From assembly GCA_016795255.1 (NCBI GenBank), contig JAEUIB010000495.1, forward strand, positions 1 to 6,309: 6,309 nucleotides of DNA, read 5' to 3'. The DNA comes from Planctomycetota bacterium (lineage in GTDB: Bacteria > Planctomycetota > B15-G4 > JADJEK01). Shown here piece after piece: positions 6,166-6,309 of the stretch. The number at the start of each line of letters is the position of its first letter. The stretch's first letter is position 1. The position numbers and the translations under genes were made by a program. Under the pieces are notes generated by a model. That model saw only the letters and a list, made by a program, of their open reading frames with translations, was not told the DNA's origin and ran no database searches.

Positions 6166-6309
6166 TCAGCTCCAGGAAACGACCGCGCCGGTCAGCAGCA
6201 GGTTTGCGATCGCGAGCGGCAGCAGCACCTTCCAGCCCAGCGTCATGAGCTGGTCGTAGCGGAAGCGCGGCAGCGTCCAGCGGATCTGGATGAACAGGAA
6301 CAGGAAGAA
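6166..6309 (-). CDS. nuoH: NADH-quinone oxidoreductase subunit H, C-terminal part (runs off the right edge)
   Basis: Only the last 47 codons and a TGA stop are present; the rest lies beyond the right edge. Translation gives a hydrophobic end of one helix, then the conserved loop RWTLPRFRYDQLM, then LGWK and a final transmembrane helix (LLPLAIANLLLTGAVV). This loop and last helix are diagnostic of the NuoH/ND1 family. NuoH sits at the junction of the peripheral and membrane arms of complex I, where it forms much of the quinone chamber and the start of the proton pathway. The stop is only three bases before the nuoJ start, and the last codons carry the nuoJ ribosome binding site, so the two are co-transcribed and probably translated together. 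In the usual nuo order nuoI would come next; here nuoJ does. Identity is secure despite truncation. Confidence 0.95.
   Translation of the reverse strand, partial: FFLFLFIQIRWTLPRFRYDQLMTLGWKVLLPLAIANLLLTGAVVSWS
6170..6173 (-). promoter_or_regulatory. Ribosome binding site of nuoJ inside the end of nuoH
   Basis: GGAG, seven bases before the nuoJ ATG, lies in the Trp-Ser codons that end nuoH. It supports the ATG at 6162 and shows that the nuoH-nuoJ junction is a genuine operon junction with its own initiation signal. Confidence 0.7.

Overview
The window holds the 3' half of a respiratory complex I operon (NADH:quinone oxidoreductase, nuo), read entirely on the minus strand. In transcription order, from the right edge to the left, the genes are nuoH (last 47 codons only), nuoJ, nuoK, nuoL, nuoM and nuoN, followed after a 126-base gap by the start of a small hydrophobic protein that runs off the left edge. 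Every intact Nuo protein has near-normal length and keeps the charged residues of the proton channels, so this looks like a working membrane arm rather than a decaying copy.

The DNA is very G+C-rich, with strong G/C preference at third codon positions and Shine-Dalgarno motifs before most genes. This suggests a high-GC, probably Gram-negative, aerobic or facultatively respiring bacterium. Myxococcota/deltaproteobacteria-like or other high-GC phyla are possible, but nothing here fixes the lineage and this is a weak inference.

Layout: 6309-6166 nuoH C-terminus; 6162-5641 nuoJ; 5641-5342 nuoK (1-base overlap with nuoJ); 5322-3370 nuoL; a 52-base gap with a stable GNRA-type hairpin; 3317-1833 nuoM (GTG start); 1836-373 nuoN (ATGA overlap with nuoM, no visible Shine-Dalgarno); 372-247 intergenic with a short GC hairpin; 246-1 unidentified small membrane protein. 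NuoH forms part of the quinone site and the start of the proton path. NuoJ and NuoK form the link to the antiporter-like subunits NuoN, NuoM and NuoL, which pump protons.

The points most worth a second look are the absence of nuoI between nuoH and nuoJ, a 10-histidine loop in NuoL, the intercistronic hairpin between nuoL and nuoM, the translational coupling of nuoN to nuoM, and the unidentified membrane protein that follows nuoN. I found no evidence for a wholly new system, mobile element, CRISPR array or RNA gene in this window.
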